Shown piece after piece: positions 6,116 to 6,162 of a DNA stretch of 6,162 nt; the first letter of the stretch is position 1, and each line of letters opens with the position of its first letter. The stretch is from Candidatus Woesearchaeota archaeon CG08_land_8_20_14_0_20_47_9. Lineage in GTDB: Archaea; Nanobdellota; Nanobdellia; Woesearchaeales; CG1-02-47-18. The translations under genes were made by a program, and so were the position numbers. The stretch is taken from contig PEYS01000228.1 in assembly GCA_002763335.1 (NCBI GenBank), positions 1-6,162 of the forward strand. Reading direction: 5' to 3'. Below the pieces are notes generated by a model, which made no database searches, was not told the origin of the DNA, and saw nothing but the letters and a program-made list of their open reading frames with translations.

Positions 6116-6162
6116 ATTGTCATCTTCATGTCATCGAGGGCTTTGAATAACCCCTGCAGGGG
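6112..6162 (-). CDS. Possible C-terminal end of an upstream gene (partial)
   Basis: One minus-strand frame is open from the window edge to a TGA at 6114-6112 and would encode PLQGLFKALDDMKMTI. Its stop overlaps ATG 6115 of the next gene as ATGA, the same coupling geometry seen further down the operon. The other two frames are also open at the edge and end a little earlier, so frame choice rests only on the overlap and on the protein-like composition. Nothing about function can be said from 16 residues. Confidence 0.35.
   Translation of the reverse strand, partial: PLQGLFKALDDMKMTI
6151..6162. repeat. 12-bp perfect palindrome at window edge
   Basis: CCCCTGCAGGGG reads the same on both strands and ends at the last base, so a longer inverted repeat may continue outside. 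It probably lies within the coding end of the upstream gene. By itself a 12-bp GC-rich palindrome is weak evidence for any function. Confidence 0.4.

Noticed and set aside
6116..6162. Operon promoter
   Set aside because: No -35/-10 pair is visible, and a probable upstream gene end overlaps the first start codon, so transcription likely begins outside the window.

Overview
The window is one minus-strand operon of four complete, overlapping or abutting genes, probably preceded by the tail of a fifth at the right edge and followed by about 220 bases of repeat-rich non-coding DNA at the left edge. The genes point to a bacterial surface-glycan (O-antigen, capsule or glycoprotein sugar) locus. Frequent AGA/AGG arginine codons and ATA isoleucine codons, together with B12/radical-SAM and FemAB-like proteins beside nucleotide-sugar genes, suggest an anaerobic or environmental lineage of the Nitrospirota or Desulfobacterota kind. 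That placement is inference; there is no phylogenetic marker here.

Transcription runs from right to left. First (6115 to 3569) comes an 848-residue protein that joins a B12-binding domain, a radical SAM domain, a short TPR pair and a reduced DegT/DnrJ/EryC1/StrS aminotransferase domain. Next (3603 to 2509) is a FemAB/BioF2-like acyl- or aminoacyl-transferase, then (about 2512 to 1373) a full-length DegT-family sugar aminotransferase. Last (1371 to 220) is a short soluble nucleotide-sugar 4,6-dehydratase with a WbpM/PglF-type Met-xxx-Lys active site. Successive genes overlap by 35 nt, overlap by 4 nt (ATGA), or are 1 nt apart, which indicates tight co-expression. A simple reading is dehydratase, then aminotransferase, then N-acyl/aminoacyl transfer, giving a 4-amino-4,6-dideoxy-type UDP sugar. 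The radical SAM fusion would add an unusual modification. The substrate and product cannot be read from sequence.

The less ordinary part is structural. The last 300 nt of the dehydratase gene hold several inverted repeats. These include a 44-nt near-perfect palindrome and a second hairpin flanked by a 6-bp direct repeat, both inside a stretch of protein that looks like extra sequence in this family. Further inverted repeats span the stop codon (183-234) and the downstream spacer (66-156, with 14-bp perfect ends), and a GC-rich hairpin at 6-25 may be the operon terminator. The region resembles a hotspot for small palindromic elements, some of which have been absorbed in frame into a protein. 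A 12-bp tandem duplication has also multiplied the start codon and Shine-Dalgarno-like sequence of the aminotransferase gene.
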